Position numbers and translations under genes: made by a program. Under the pieces are notes generated by a model that worked only from the letters and a program-made list of their open reading frames with translations, had not been told where the DNA came from and ran no database searches. Of a DNA stretch of 64,000 nucleotides, positions 45,520-57,481 are shown in pieces. Positions within the stretch are counted from its first letter, which is position 1. Each line of letters starts with the position of its first letter. Origin of the DNA: Pyrenula massariospora (Eukaryota; Ascomycota; Eurotiomycetes; Pyrenulales; Pyrenulaceae); NCBI GenBank assembly GCA_021030905.1, contig JAGFMI010000018.1:372001-436000 (forward strand). Reading direction: 5' to 3'.

Positions 45520-47958
45520 CTAAAGCGACAGCTTCTTCATTTCCTCCGTCGGTGGTTTCCAACCTCCTTTGGCGGGCAATCCATCTTCGCCATTTTGCCT
45601 CAACAACGGAGGTAAGCCGGCATACTTGTTGAGCCAGTTCAGCACAGTATGATGCCAGACTAAGGAATTTTCCGGGTTTAAAACGAAATGATTCTCCTGT
45701 CAGCCAAGCTCATTAGCTATTGCGTCTCCGATCTACACTGACGTACTTGACAAGAGGGATATGGAGTGGAAGGACTTACATCGGGGAATGACAGGAGCTG
45801 ACTGTCGACTCCTCGCATCTGCAAAACGTTGAAAGCGGCAAGCCCGTCAGCCATGGTGAGCCGGTAATCAAGCTCGCTGTGGATGACTAGCTGAGGAGTT
45901 GCCCAGTTCTGGGTGAAACGAGAAGGGTTCCACTTCTCCCACAGGTCGCGCTCTTCCCACTGGTTTCCTCCAAGATCGCGAATCGGAAAGTACATCTCTT
46001 CGGAGGCCAAGCCGCCAGCAACAGTGTCAAAAATCCCATCGTGACAGGCAAGTGCCTTCAATTTCCGGCCAAGGGGATGTCCTTGAATCCAGTTCATCAT
46101 GTATCCGCCGAACGAGGCGCCAGCAGCCACGGCTCGGCTCGTGTCGACGTAGTCGATAGTCTCGAGGAATTCGAATCCCTTGACAATGTCCTCGTATGTG
46201 CGGCCACCCCATTGACACTGTATCGCATCGGTAAAACCTTGCCCATAAGTTGTACTGCCTGTCGGATTGGGGAGCACGACAATGTAGCCTTGTTCGGCAA
46301 AGACTGCGGCATTCCACCTCGTGCTCCATTGGTCCATCCATGCGCCTTGTGGACCACCATGAATCAAGTAAGCCAGAGGGTACTTTTGCCCCTTTTTGAA
46401 AAAAGATGGTTTTATCTCCCATGCGTGAATTGGATGGTCGTTAGCCCCTTTCCACTCGAGCTCGCCTACTTGGTCAGAGGAGAGACCAAATATGGATCCA
46501 TCCTCTGACAGCGACGAGATCTTCTTGGCTTCCTTGGGAGAATTTGGGTTTAAAATGGTGTAGTTGCTATTCTCAGTAAAGGAAGTTCTACTAACAAACA
46601 AATTTTCCGAGTTCGCAGCTGCTGACGTAACATCAATCACCGAGCCCTCAGTGGTCAACTTGACTGGTTCTGGGTGCACAGCTGTTAGCGAGGACGTGAG
46701 AGGAATTTGAAATAGTAACTCTCGTCCACTATCTCCTGCAGTCACGAGTAGGCTCTTGCCATCCACAGTCCAGCTCACAGAGGACGGGCTGCGGTCCCAA
46801 GTTGAAGAGCCATCGGCGGATTTGAAGAATTGTGTTGGCTCCTGACTGCTTGACACATTGGTGAATAATACAATGACATTTCGATCGGACTAGGAAACGG
46901 TTAGAAGCCAACACGTGCAATCTCAACTTTTGATTTCCATTCACCTCGTATCCATCTTGAGCCATTTTTAGGAACGCAACATTCTTTCCGTCTGGAGAGA
47001 AAACAGGGGACGTGACTGCGCCGTCTAATCCGGGGACGCTCAGATGCTTTGGTGCCCCAACATCCAGCTCAACGAAAGTCTTTAGTGGTACGAGGTAGGT
47101 TTCGCACTTTGTGTGCGTAGCTGGGTTGACATGTGGGCTTTTGGCGCAAAATACGACCCCTGAACATAATCAGTCGTGGCGGAGACTTCAGCGTGTTGGA
47201 ATGAGAGACCTGTGGAGCTGATATCAAATTGATTGGTTCCCCCGACAGGAGGATCAAAAGGACATTCTAGACCGGTGTTATTCAGGACATTGGTCATTCC
47301 AAGAAGGCGATATCTGCCAATGCGATCAGTAACTTTTGGTGTTGATCGCTGCAGCACAGCAGTCCAAATAGCGTTCTTCTGAGGTGTGATCCATTCATCC
47401 CAGTGTCTGGCATAGAGACTATCGTAGAGCTTGGCCGTGCTATGAGAAGCCGGTGCGCCTTTAGAATTGAACAAGCTGCCATCCGGGTTGGCCTTGCCAG
47501 TGACTGCCACAGCAATTCGCCCTTCCTCGATGACATGGAGCTTCAGATTGTTCACAGGTCCCGGGACAGTGCCGGCAACGTAACTTTTGCCGGCGTCGTC
47601 GGCATTTGCAATTATAAAGCTTGTATTGCCGTTCTCACTTTCTTTCAACCAAAGAATCTCATGGCTATTGCCTAGCCATTTTGGCTCAATAGCCTTTAGA
47701 TCATTCGTGATGGTCTTGGACGAGCCGTCAGAGATCTTCAGCACTCGAATTTCAGAGGTCTTCGAGTGGTTTTCAAATGAGTAAACTGATTGTGTATATA
47801 ACACTTGCGTGCCATCTGCACTTGGGAGCCCGGCGGACCGACGCGGTGCTGATAAAAGGGCCCTGCAAAGGTGTCAACTTGAGACTACACGGCTTATGCG
47901 GGTCTTCGAAGACTTTAATGTGTGCATACTCTGGGGTAAACTTCGGCCTGATCGTCAT
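45520..47958 (-). CDS. S9 prolyl oligopeptidase family, dipeptidyl-peptidase V-like
   Basis: 727-aa serine peptidase. Five exons: 47958-47930, 47862-47210, 47159-46945, 46889-45780, 45696-45520. Joins restore [53 protein letters not shown] and [17 protein letters not shown]. The first ~420 residues form a beta-propeller (WD40-like/DPP N-domain). The catalytic alpha/beta-hydrolase domain has the oxyanion segment [11 protein letters not shown], nucleophile Ser558 in [11 protein letters not shown], Asp640 in [13 protein letters not shown] and His672 in DENHF. There is no signal peptide at this start, unlike classic secreted DPP V, so it is probably cytosolic. The first exon is only 29 nt. Expected activity is release of X-Ala or similar dipeptides, inferred from family. 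Confidence 0.92.
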
Positions 47959-50274
47959 CTTTTCTCAGGCCGTAAAGGAACAGGTATGCCCGGCTTGGAT
48001 CAGAGGATGGACAGGAACCAGGAGACTGAGATATTTACGGAGGAGACCTGTGCAAAAATATTGATACCTAGGAAACAAGTGATAATATATACTAGTTTTC
48101 CAAAAGTTAAAACCACCGTACCCTGCGGTAGTGACGTGCCGAATGTGCAGGATTGAGTGGGGTAGGGCGTTTGGCCCACTAATCCATGTTACTGAGGCCG
48201 GAGACGGATGAAGTTAATTAGGTTGTACTTGGTCGTGACATGGTCTTCTGCGATCCAAAGAGTGCATACAGTCCATAGGTCCCTTAAACAGATTATGTTC
48301 CGTAGACGAAAGGGATTTACTCATCGTGTTCAAGCGCAACGCTACGTGCACGTGAGTCGTCGAATGCGCCTCGGTGGTTTGTGCAACCAAACCGAAACAG
48401 GAAAGAGCAATAGGAATTGGTGGAGGAAACCGCAGTGTGGGCATACTATCCTTATAGAGCTCTCTACCCACTATTTCAAGACAGCGAGAGAATCTCCCGT
48501 GTAGTGTCGTGGGCTCATGAGACCATTCCTCTCCCAGCCTGATCGGAAGAGTCTGATTCCATCACACTCACTAGCAAATACTCTGATAATTCGGTCCAGC
48601 CTGACATGGGCATTTCTGAATGAGGCAGTTGAGCTTCATGAGCCATACCCATATCCACCACTGCACTGGCTTTAGAGAGGTTGGGCGTACGATCAGATGT
48701 CACTGGATGTGCACTGAAAAAAATTTCAGCGTTAGCATATCGAAACCGGGAATCTGGCAGGCAACACAACGACTGTTTCTGACGTGGGCTGATCTAGCCT
48801 CAGCATCAACACGGCGGTTCTGGAAAGACGTAGTTTGTTCAGGAAAACAAGGCCATCGAGGTAATGCTATAAAGATAAAGAAGTCCGAAAACTATATCTT
48901 CTAGGTCTTGCATGGCCTGACTTAGCTGACTTCAGAATCGAGAACCAGAATAATGCTATACTCTCGGAGAGGTACTCGAGGATTTGAAGAGATATTCTCT
49001 TTCTTTGGTAGGGAAAGCATCGGAAAGTCATTGTGATAGGCCGACAGCGTCGCACCTATCCAGGGACAATCTTGACGCCGATAGCCGGAAAATTCCTTCG
49101 AAGGCGAGCTAAAAACTAGACAGGATTGCCATTGGATTTCTGAACCTTGATTGTACGATCTCATTCAAAACAGGTCTTGGAGCATGGAAACCTTTGCTGT
49201 TGCAGATCATTGGCGTGGTCATTGCTGGATAAGAAACAAACATCCAAGTTGACGAGTGATATCTAATGGCAACACAAGAATGAAGGAGGCGCCATCTTGC
49301 TGACAATCTTACCAAGAGAGCGCATTCGTGATGGATAGTACGTTTTGGGACATGAAATAGGCAGTTTCAAATCGAATTTTTTGGCAAGGAGATATGGGCG
49401 AGGTTGCGATCTATTTCTGGTGTTGTCTGTTGATCGTGAAACATGCAGAATGCCTCGGGCCAGGGTCTGACACTGATGTCACTCTCTCACAGCCGTCGGG
49501 ACCTCGCGTTCATGCGCATCGCGATCTGTCGGCAGAGCATGACCTCGTGCCCTATGGGAGCGGAACAGGTCTTCATGCAGGCCAGTGGCGGAAGCCCAGG
49601 TCACCAAGAAGGCAAGCCCGGGTGGATGGAGAACATCATGGCTTAAAGCAGACGTCTAAGAACAAAGCATCTGCTCAGAAGGGAGATGAGGGCACGCTGG
49701 GCGCGGGCGTGATTGGAGTGTGCCAACATGGGGGAGGGGGAATTGCAGTCGGACGGGGGCCGGTGGTTGGCTGCACGGGGGAGATGGCGTGGGAGGCGGA
49801 GGGCGATTAGCAGATTTCAGGCCCGCCTGTCGAGCTTGCCCCCGTTGGGCATCGCATGCCAAGTCTCGTCGGCCGGCCAGCTCGATTGTGCCTGCCGTGG
49901 GTAAACTCCTTTACGCCCTGCTTCCACCACAGCTCCGCCGTCACGACCTTCACCTCGACCTCGACCTCGACCTCGACATCCATCACTTTCGACGGATCCC
50001 ACGCTCGTTTACCTCGACTCTCAGACTCCCTTTACACCCCGCTCTTCTCTCATCCCGTGCCGCGTCAATATCCGATCTCGCTAATTCAATCGCGTCTCCG
50101 ACCCGCTCCTAGTCCAACCGTATCCCCATCGCTAGCGAACTTTTCACCTAATCGCGTCTTCCTCTCCCACGGCTACCGTCATGATCTCCCCTTCATAAAT
50201 CACAGTTCGCATACTCCTCTTGTGCTGGGCTGGCAAGACGCTCTTTCGAGCTTCTGCCGAGCTAATCCAGCAAC
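47959..50274. promoter_or_regulatory. Long divergent region, peptidase/RAX2
   Basis: 2.3 kb between divergent genes. Open frames near 49394-49810 and 49720-50112 (plus) are Gly/Arg- or Ser-rich without motifs. The last ~400 bp are C-rich and contain a hexamer repeat; probably the RAX2 leader. No RNA gene found. Confidence 0.35.
49953..49977. repeat. Short hexanucleotide repeat
   Basis: Four consecutive copies of cctcga lie about 300 bp upstream of the RAX2 start. Confidence 0.75.
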
Positions 50275-53200
50275 ATGAGGATCGCGTCGACCTTTCCACC
50301 ACTCACCGAACTCGCTTCTATCATCAGAGCTTGGCCCATTCTACTTGCCTCTATCGTGCACATCCAGCATGCAGTCTCCCAACAGACAGTCCCCTCTCCT
50401 CAATTGAGCTTAGACAGTCTGGACAGGGTCGCCTTGGGCGGGGATTTCGATGCGATTTCTATCTACACACATCAAGGGCAGAGCGAAAATCCAAAAAGTA
50501 GTCAGCAATCAATATTAGCACCCTTGCCGGATGGGGACTTCACAAGCTTGGCGGTCGCAGATGCTCATATCACTGCTATGTGCGACTATTTCTACCAAGG
50601 ACAATTCCTAGGTGTGGTCGTTGGAGGAAATTTCACTAGCCTTGGCGGCATTGATTCTCAAGCTGTTGCCTTGTTCGATCCACAACATTCGGCCGTCGTC
50701 CCACTTCCAGGCATACAAGGCACCGTTTCATCGCTGCTTTGCGATTCAGGTGTCGTTTATGTTGGTGGACAATTCAAAGCTGCCGGCTCTAATAATGCAA
50801 TCGCATGGGTCGGAGGAGCCCCTGGAAAGCAAGGTAGCGGCGGGGGAGGTGGGAACTGGGCGAACTTACCCTTTGCTGGGTTTAATGGACCTGTGACTTC
50901 CATTGCAAAGGCGCCGAACGGTCATATTGTCTTTGGAGGTTCTTTTAGTGGCTTGGGAAATACTACCGCTCCAGAGCCTAAAGATAATCAGGTTGTTAAT
51001 TTGAATTCGGCGCATTTATCGACCAGAAACCCCTCCGAAAATCCCCAATTTAGCGACCCTCGCAATGTACTGTGCCCCAACAATGGCACGGATGGACCTG
51101 GTCGAACCTGGCTGCTTGCTGACAATCAGGCTGGGTCCTGGCAAGCCGAGATGAAATTTGGCTACATCCCGACCAAGTTGAGATTATGGAACACAAATCA
51201 AGATGGAAGAGGCACGCGCACATTTCGCTTCGTCAACATAAATTCCACAGGTATCTTGCACCTTACGTCAACCGACCCTGTTACGGGCGATCGCGTCTCT
51301 TGTAGCAATGAATGTAATCTGGCTCACGGCAACTCAACGAGCTTCCAAGACTTCTTCTTTGAGCCACCGGTGGGCATGCAGGGCTTTCGAATTGATATCT
51401 CTGGATGGTATGGAAATGGCGGTGGTCTTAACGGTGTTGAGCTATTTGAAGATGGTATGTACCCTGATTCAATGTAACAGTCATTGATGGTATGCTGAAC
51501 AACGCTTAGATATCTTTGCATACGCTATTAACGACTTCAATGAACCAACCTGCTCAGGTATCAACTTCGGATCCACCGCTAATGTCTCTGGACCCTGGCA
51601 GACTATATCTAATCCTGGTGTGGTCCAGTCTGATTATTTATCGGCGGATGTAGGATCCGCAGATGTCAGTTCCACTTCGGTGATCTTCAAACCAGACATT
51701 TCTCAGTCAGGAAACTACACGATTACCGTCTTTACGCCAGGCTGTGATGGTGACAAGTCATGCCCAAGTCGCGGACAAGTAAATATTACTGCAAACTTGG
51801 GTTCATCAGGCACAACACCAAGCGAACCATTGAGTACTCAGCTATTCCAAACCAATGATTTCGACAAGTATGACCAAATATTCATGTCATATGTTGAAGC
51901 GAGCACCGATTCCTTCAGACCGACCGTCACCCTGACGCCGGTGCTTGGATCTCTGAGCATGAATGTTGTGGCTTCAAGAGTCAAGTTTGAGCTCATTTCG
52001 AACACTGGTGGCTTGAATGGACTTTTTGATTACGACCCAAATGTAGCTGTGGTCAATACCGATTTTTCGAAATCTGCCATCAACCGGGCTGGGACAGAAT
52101 TGAAGCAAGGAGCTGCTATAGCATCTCTCAGCACGGTAGGAGATACAATTTTTGCCGGAGGCAGATTCTCGGATGATGTTTTTGAAAATGTATTGGCTTT
52201 TCGAGATAACAACGCGACTTCGCTTCAGGATGGGGGTTTAAATGGCGCTGTATCTGCTCTTTTCAACACCAGTGACGTACTGTACCTTGGTGGCAATTTC
52301 ACCAACGCAAGCAACTCGAACGTCGACGGACTCAGCAATGTCGCGTCATGGTCATTGTCGCAAAATCAATGGATTCCTCTCGGAGCTGGACTCAACGGCA
52401 GAGTCAATACTGTTGTTCCGCTGCGGATCAACGTTACCGGTAATCAACCCGAACTTACACTCAGCTTTAGTGGTGACTTCGATCAAATTATTGCCTTTGG
52501 GAACTTCCCTAGTCGACCTGTTCAGGGTTTTGCTATTTGGGTACCTTCGGAAAAGAATTGGCTACAAAACCTAAACGTGCAACGAACGGAACTTCAAGGT
52601 CAACTTAGCGCCTCCGTGGTCTTAGCCAATAACACACAATACGTTGCTGGCAGCCTTTTCTCTCGAGGTCTGGCCATTAGTGGCGCGGTTGAGCTGGAAA
52701 CATCTAAGACCGTAAGTCTGAGGTCTTTGGGTGCCAACATTCATCCCACAGAGGCTCGAAACTCTCTCCGTAAGAGAGCACTGAACACGACAGAAGGTAT
52801 TACTGGTGTCGTTACTGGACGTTTCTTTGATCCAAATAAACGCAATATTACAGTTCTTGCTGGCCATTTTGCTGCTACGGCCACAAACGGCTCCACTATT
52901 AACAATCTAATCTTCATCAATGGGTCTAATCGGGAGTCGGTGACCGGTCTACCATCTGGCATTGGAGCAAATGCTACCTTCTTGTCAATAGACCTGCAGG
53001 ACAGCATTCTGTTTGCGGGGGGCTCCTTCTCAGGCCAAGCTCGGGGAGCAGATGTCTCCGGCTTAGTCGCAGTCGATCTTACTTCAGGCGAATTTGCAGT
53101 CAATCAACCTCCAGCACTAACGGGCGATAATGTCATTGTCAACGCTGTTGCCACCCGGCCAGACAGCTCTGATGTCTACGTGGGAGGCTCATTCGACACA

Positions 53201-54111
53201 GCTGGGTCACTAGGATGCCCAAGCGTCTGCGTGTTCCAGGTCTCCAATAACCAATGGGTGCGACCTGGCCCAGCCATCGGTGGCGATGTCGCAATTTTGA
53301 AGTGGATGTCTAACAGCAAGCTGATTGCAGCTGGTAATCTGAGGGTGAATGGGTACTCGACCTATATGGCGACCTATGACACGAAGAAAAAGCAATGGTC
53401 GTCAATCGCGACAGACTCTGTGCCTGGGCCAGTGACTGCTTTCACTTCACAAACATCCGACTCATCCCGCTTTTGGATTGCTGGCACTGCATCGAATGGT
53501 TCCACCTACTTGATGGAAAAGAACGGAAATAACTTCACTTCCGTCGGTAACAGTTTCGGTCCCCACACAGAGTTACGAGGACTTCAAGTTCTTCCGTTGA
53601 GTAAATCACATGACCACTCAGATCTTTTGGACGACGATCAGACTCTGCTCGTCACCGGCTTGCTTGAACTGCCGGGATTCGGCAATGGTTTCGGCAATGT
53701 ATCGGCCGCATTGTTTGACGGCAAAAGTTTCAGTCCCTTCATTCTCTCTACAAAAGAGAATGGAGATCCTGGTAGTCTGAGCCAACTTTGGTCATCAAAG
53801 AGTACTTCTTTACATGGCGGTGGTAAGCTCTCACATTCTCCAACTGCTAACATCCTCAGCTAATATCTCGTAAAGGCTCTAAGCATTCCAAGGGAATTGT
53901 GATCCTCGTTGCTCTGTGTGCCGCGCTTGGATGCATTTTCCTCATCATACTTGCTGGTATAATCACCGACAGGGTACAGAGGCGGCGCGCTGGCTATTCT
54001 TCGATACCAACAACGTCCAACGACAAACACTCAAACATCGGCAGAGTACCGCCGGAACATCTCTTCTCACAGCTCGGCAACAACGGTCGCGGTGGCCCAC
54101 CAACTGTCTGA
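50275..54111 (+). CDS. RAX2: Cortical polarity protein Rax2
   Basis: 1242-aa type I membrane protein that marks growth sites; in yeast Rax2 works with Rax1 in bipolar budding, in hyphae it affects tip growth. Exons 50275-51454, 51510-53822, 53876-54111. An N-terminal signal/hydrophobic segment (RAWPILLASIVHIQHAVSQ) is followed by a long extracellular region of Kelch-like repeats with recurring GGNF and GGxF turns (VVGGNFTSLGG, YVGGQFKAAG, FGGSFSGLG, YLGGNFTNAS, FAGGSFSGQA, YVGGSFDTAG) and many N-glycosylation sites. A transmembrane helix near residue 1170-1195 (IVILVALCAALGCIFLIILA) precedes a ~45-residue basic cytosolic tail. Join LFEDDIFAYAINDFN is clear. Confidence 0.94.
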
Positions 54112-54912
54112 AGATTTCCACGCTCCCTACGACGTTACGACACGATTTGTATGTTTTCATGTTTCTCGCGTGCGAGGCGTTTCAAAGAGGCGCTCTCAGC
54201 GAGCTATCAGTTCTGTTTCTTTTGTCATTTAATACCCATGAGCAAGAAAACGGCGTTTAAATCGGACCTATATCGGGTAATCGACTGACAAGAAAGGTAA
54301 TTGTAATGTTAGTTAGATTATCACTGTCAGGCAGTTGACTGCTTGGCACCTCTTTTCGCATCTTCGTGCCAGGAAAAGAATAATTCGGTTGCGTATGGTA
54401 TTTTTCTTTTGCGACGGGCGGAAGCTAGAAGGACTTTTGGAGGGGTGGAGGGGAGAGAGGAATGGCCTAAGTTCCTCTACTGGTCCTGTTACTGTTCGAG
54501 ATTCTGTACTGTACATTCTCATCAGTGCCCAAGATATTTTCAGCTACTAAGTTGAAATAAAAAGATTTTAAAAAGTTCATCCCACTGGTTGGCTCAACAA
54601 CCATTTTTCCCATTTGCGCGAACGGCAGCTGGTGGTGACCAACATTTGTTAGAAGATTATTATAACAACGGGAGGTTGGGAAAGCTTTCCTCAATATGCT
54701 GTCGAGGTTTTCAAAGACTTTTCGGGTATCTCAATTGGTTTACCTAGGTACTCACGTATTCTAGCATTTTAGCCACCTTCGTAAGACCATCGTCGAGGTA
54801 AGACCTGTCATTATGCCACTCCCAAAGGAGTTACCTTCTTTCCCCGAACCGTTCTCGAGTGTCTTCTTAAATCTAGATCCAATAATTGCCCATGCCAGCT
54901 GAAAACCTGGTC
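54112..54912. other. Convergent intergenic region RAX2/THO1
   Basis: 801 bp between 3' ends. No gene or structural RNA recognised. Confidence 0.4.
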
Positions 54913-55720
54913 TCATGCCACCGCCCATTTTTTCTTTCTCTCCTCGGCCCTGACCCGATCCTGATCATTTGAAAACGCACCACCCACCTTCTTGACACCT
55001 CCATCTTCCCTCACCCTTGACCTATTTCCTCCTCCACCATTCCTCCTTCCGCCTCCCCTTCCCCGCCCTCTTCTCTCTCTCTCCATCGGCAGCGCTTCAT
55101 CCAGCGCCTTCACCCCAACGTTTTCTACGCCGGTCCCGAAGCGTTTTGCGCGTTCTGCTTCTTTAGTGGCTTCATCATCTACGGGTGCGCCAAAGCGCTC
55201 AGCTCGCTTGCGTCTCTTCTCGAGCTCCGAGTCTATCGTAGAATTTGCTAAGTTGGCGGCGTAAGTTGGAGTGTCGGTGGTGGAGCTTGCGTTTGCGGTT
55301 GACGTGGGTGCTATGAAAAGGATTAAGTCAGTTTTTTATTGATATGGGTCTCTGAGGGAGCGCATAACGCACCTGTCGCGGTGGTGTCTTTTTGCGTGTC
55401 CTTCGGTGGGTCTTTTACTGCAGTCGGCGCCTCTGCTGGGGCGGATGTGGAAGCTGCCGGCGGCGCAGCGGGCACGGGGGCTGTGGCCGGGGCAGCATTG
55501 TTTTGGGCGGCTAAACGAATAATTAAGGTGCTGTCAGTAAAAGTAGACCTGAGCGTGGTCAAGGAAGTGAAATGGATCTGGACACGGAGGACGAACCGTC
55601 GGCCTTGTCTGCCTCGTTGAGACGCGACACCAGGTCGGCTTTTTTGCCGGTATGGGGGAGAGAGCGGCTTTTGAGGATCTCTTGTAGCTCGGCGTTAGTC
55701 TTTTTGGAGTATTCGGGCAT
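54913..55720 (-). CDS. THO1: SAP-domain RNA-binding protein Tho1/SARNP
   Basis: 219-aa nuclear protein linked to mRNP assembly and export. Exons 55720-55597, 55510-55373, 55310-54913. The first exon encodes a SAP DNA/RNA-binding domain (EYSKKTNAELQEILKSRSL, then TGKKADLVSRLNEADKA). A Pro/Ala/Thr-rich linker follows. The C-terminal half has the repeated RAERFGAP and RAKRFGTG motifs of the THO1/MOS11 C-terminal region, an RGRGRGGGRR Gly/Arg tract likely to bind RNA, and a basic end. Introns carry clear gttcgt/gtgcgt donors and TAG acceptors. The 5' end (55720) lies 628 bp from the start of the DUF3455 gene. Confidence 0.9.
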
Positions 55721-56348
55721 CGCGATTACCACGGATCAGGGTAAAGGTGGTAAGGATGAGCTTGGCAGAAGAGATGCTGTTCTGGCGCATCAAAACATTC
55801 CAGAGAAGTGAGCCTTGGCCATTGACGCCGCCAAACAAGCGCGGCTAACGGAAGGGTGCCGCTCCTGTGCCCCAATTGATCCCAGTTTCTATCTTAGTTC
55901 TCCAACACCTCTTCACTCCGCGACTGCTGTGCCACAAGTCGACCAGCGCCTCTGTCGTACGTAGTCCTATCGAGACGACATCGGATCTCTCGTCAGATTT
56001 TCCTCTATCTCGATCCCTGGGGCTTGTCGGATGTTAGGCCCTCCTGAGGCGGCTTACGTTTTCCTCCTCTTGCCATAAGCACTTAGACTAAGCTTCAACG
56101 GGAAGATGCTATTACTGGCAAGTGCTGCACTTAGGACTCACTCAGCAGCGAAAGGCGAGCCCCTTGCCGCTGGCTTGCTCAAGGTCTGACCTCAATTTAA
56201 TGTTTTTGTCCCTTTGTTAGTAGATATAGCCAGACCTTCCTGCCGTTCGTTACCTTTTCTTTCTGTCGTTGTCCTACGCGTCTATCGTCCACGGTACCTG
56301 TTTCTACGGAGGACTGCTCTCCCTTCCAAAAATACACCAGAGAACACC
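55721..56348. promoter_or_regulatory. Divergent intergenic region THO1/DUF3455
   Basis: 628 bp between two divergent starts. Pyrimidine-rich just before 56349. No specific site recognised. Confidence 0.35.
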
Positions 56349-57101
56349 ATGCGTCTTCCATTAAGAATCGTTCCTCTCCTCCTTCCCCTCCTCCGCTTCT
56401 CAACTTCCCTCCCCACCTCCCCATCCCCCGAGACCCTCACAAAACGCACACTCGGCGGTACCCAACTCTCCGCCTGCTCTCTAATCAACGTCGACCTCCC
56501 CAAGAAAGGCACCTCACCCCAAGTCCCCGACCCCTCCGCCGGCCTCAAGCTATCCTACGCGGCCCTCGGCCGCGGCACGCAAAACTACACCTGCTCCGAC
56601 TCCTCCGAGAGCACCAAACCGACCTCCACCGGCGCCGTCGCCATCCTATATGACGTCTCCTGTCTCGCAGCCTTCCATTCCTCTTTCCTACACGAGCTCG
56701 TCGGCGGCATGCTCCAGTTCACCCAAGGCTACGAGGCTCTGGCGGCGAGCGTCGCAGACCGCATCTCCGGGGAACGGCTCATCCTGGGACACCATTATTT
56801 CCCCGACCCGACGACTCCCGTGTTTGATTTCCGGATGAACGGCAATACGGATTGGTTTAGTGGGACGAAGAGCGCGGATGTGCCTGCGCCGGAATTTGCG
56901 GTCAAGGGAAAGGATAACAGTGGGGATGGGGCGGTGGATTGGCTGAAATTGACCAGGAAAGATAAGGTCTCGGGGTCGCATGCTATCCAGGAGGTGTATC
57001 GGATGATCACCGCGGGAGGCAAGCCGCCGGGGAATTGTAAAGGGAAGAAGGGAGATTTTGAGGTGGAATACGCGGCGGAGTATTACTTTTATTCGAATTA
57101 G
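56349..57101 (+). CDS. Secreted DUF3455 protein
   Basis: 250-aa single-exon gene. The start at 56349 gives a good signal peptide (RLPLRIVPLLLPLLRFSTSL) followed by a dibasic site. The family marker LSYAALGRGTQNYTC sits at ~75-90, and the middle contains LILGHHYFPDPTTPVFDF and DGAVDWLKL. The C-terminus has two Cys and an aromatic end EYAAEYYFYSN. DUF3455 members are common secreted proteins in ascomycetes, sometimes labelled malate dehydrogenase-like without basis; function unknown. The coding strand is strongly C-rich up to ~56690 and then G-rich to the end. Confidence 0.85.
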   Translation: MRLPLRIVPLLLPLLRFSTSLPTSPSPETLTKRTLGGTQLSACSLINVDLPKKGTSPQVPDPSAGLKLSYAALGRGTQNYTCSDSSESTKPTSTGAVAILYDVSCLAAFHSSFLHELVGGMLQFTQGYEALAASVADRISGERLILGHHYFPDPTTPVFDFRMNGNTDWFSGTKSADVPAPEFAVKGKDNSGDGAVDWLKLTRKDKVSGSHAIQEVYRMITAGGKPPGNCKGKKGDFEVEYAAEYYFYSN

Positions 57102-57481
57102 AGGGTGTGTCATGAGTTGTACATATATTTGTACTTGACTTGTCCGTTAGCCGGCAACTGTTCGGTATAATCCTTAAAAGTATTTGGAGCCATGTTCAGC
57201 TGTCCGGAACCGTATGTCCGCTATGTGATCTCGTATTCGGCCGCTCTTTGTGTAACCAAGATTACCTATAGAAGAAATCCTAGAGATAGAGATCGCTATT
57301 AGGTTTGTTTTATTTTATCACAGCTAGTTCAAATATTGATCGACCAAAGAAAGCGGCTGTTGCTATCCCTGAGCCATCAGAAATCATCACCTTCAATTCA
57401 GTATCCAAAGTAGGTATAATCTATATACAAAGAATCGAAAACTTTCCACGATTTTGTTACATCTTTCTGTCAGCAGCTCTT
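57102..57481. other. Convergent intergenic region
   Basis: 380 bp, AT-rich, between DUF3455 and GH5 3' ends. Nothing recognised. Confidence 0.4.

Noticed and set aside
49394-49810. 138-codon plus-strand frame upstream of RAX2
   Set aside because: Gly/His-rich with no motif and situated in the probable RAX2 promoter or leader.
12000-50000. Search for tRNA genes by B-box-like sequences
   Set aside because: Candidate ggttcga-like words (for example near 29405 and 25215) have no matching acceptor stem or A box.
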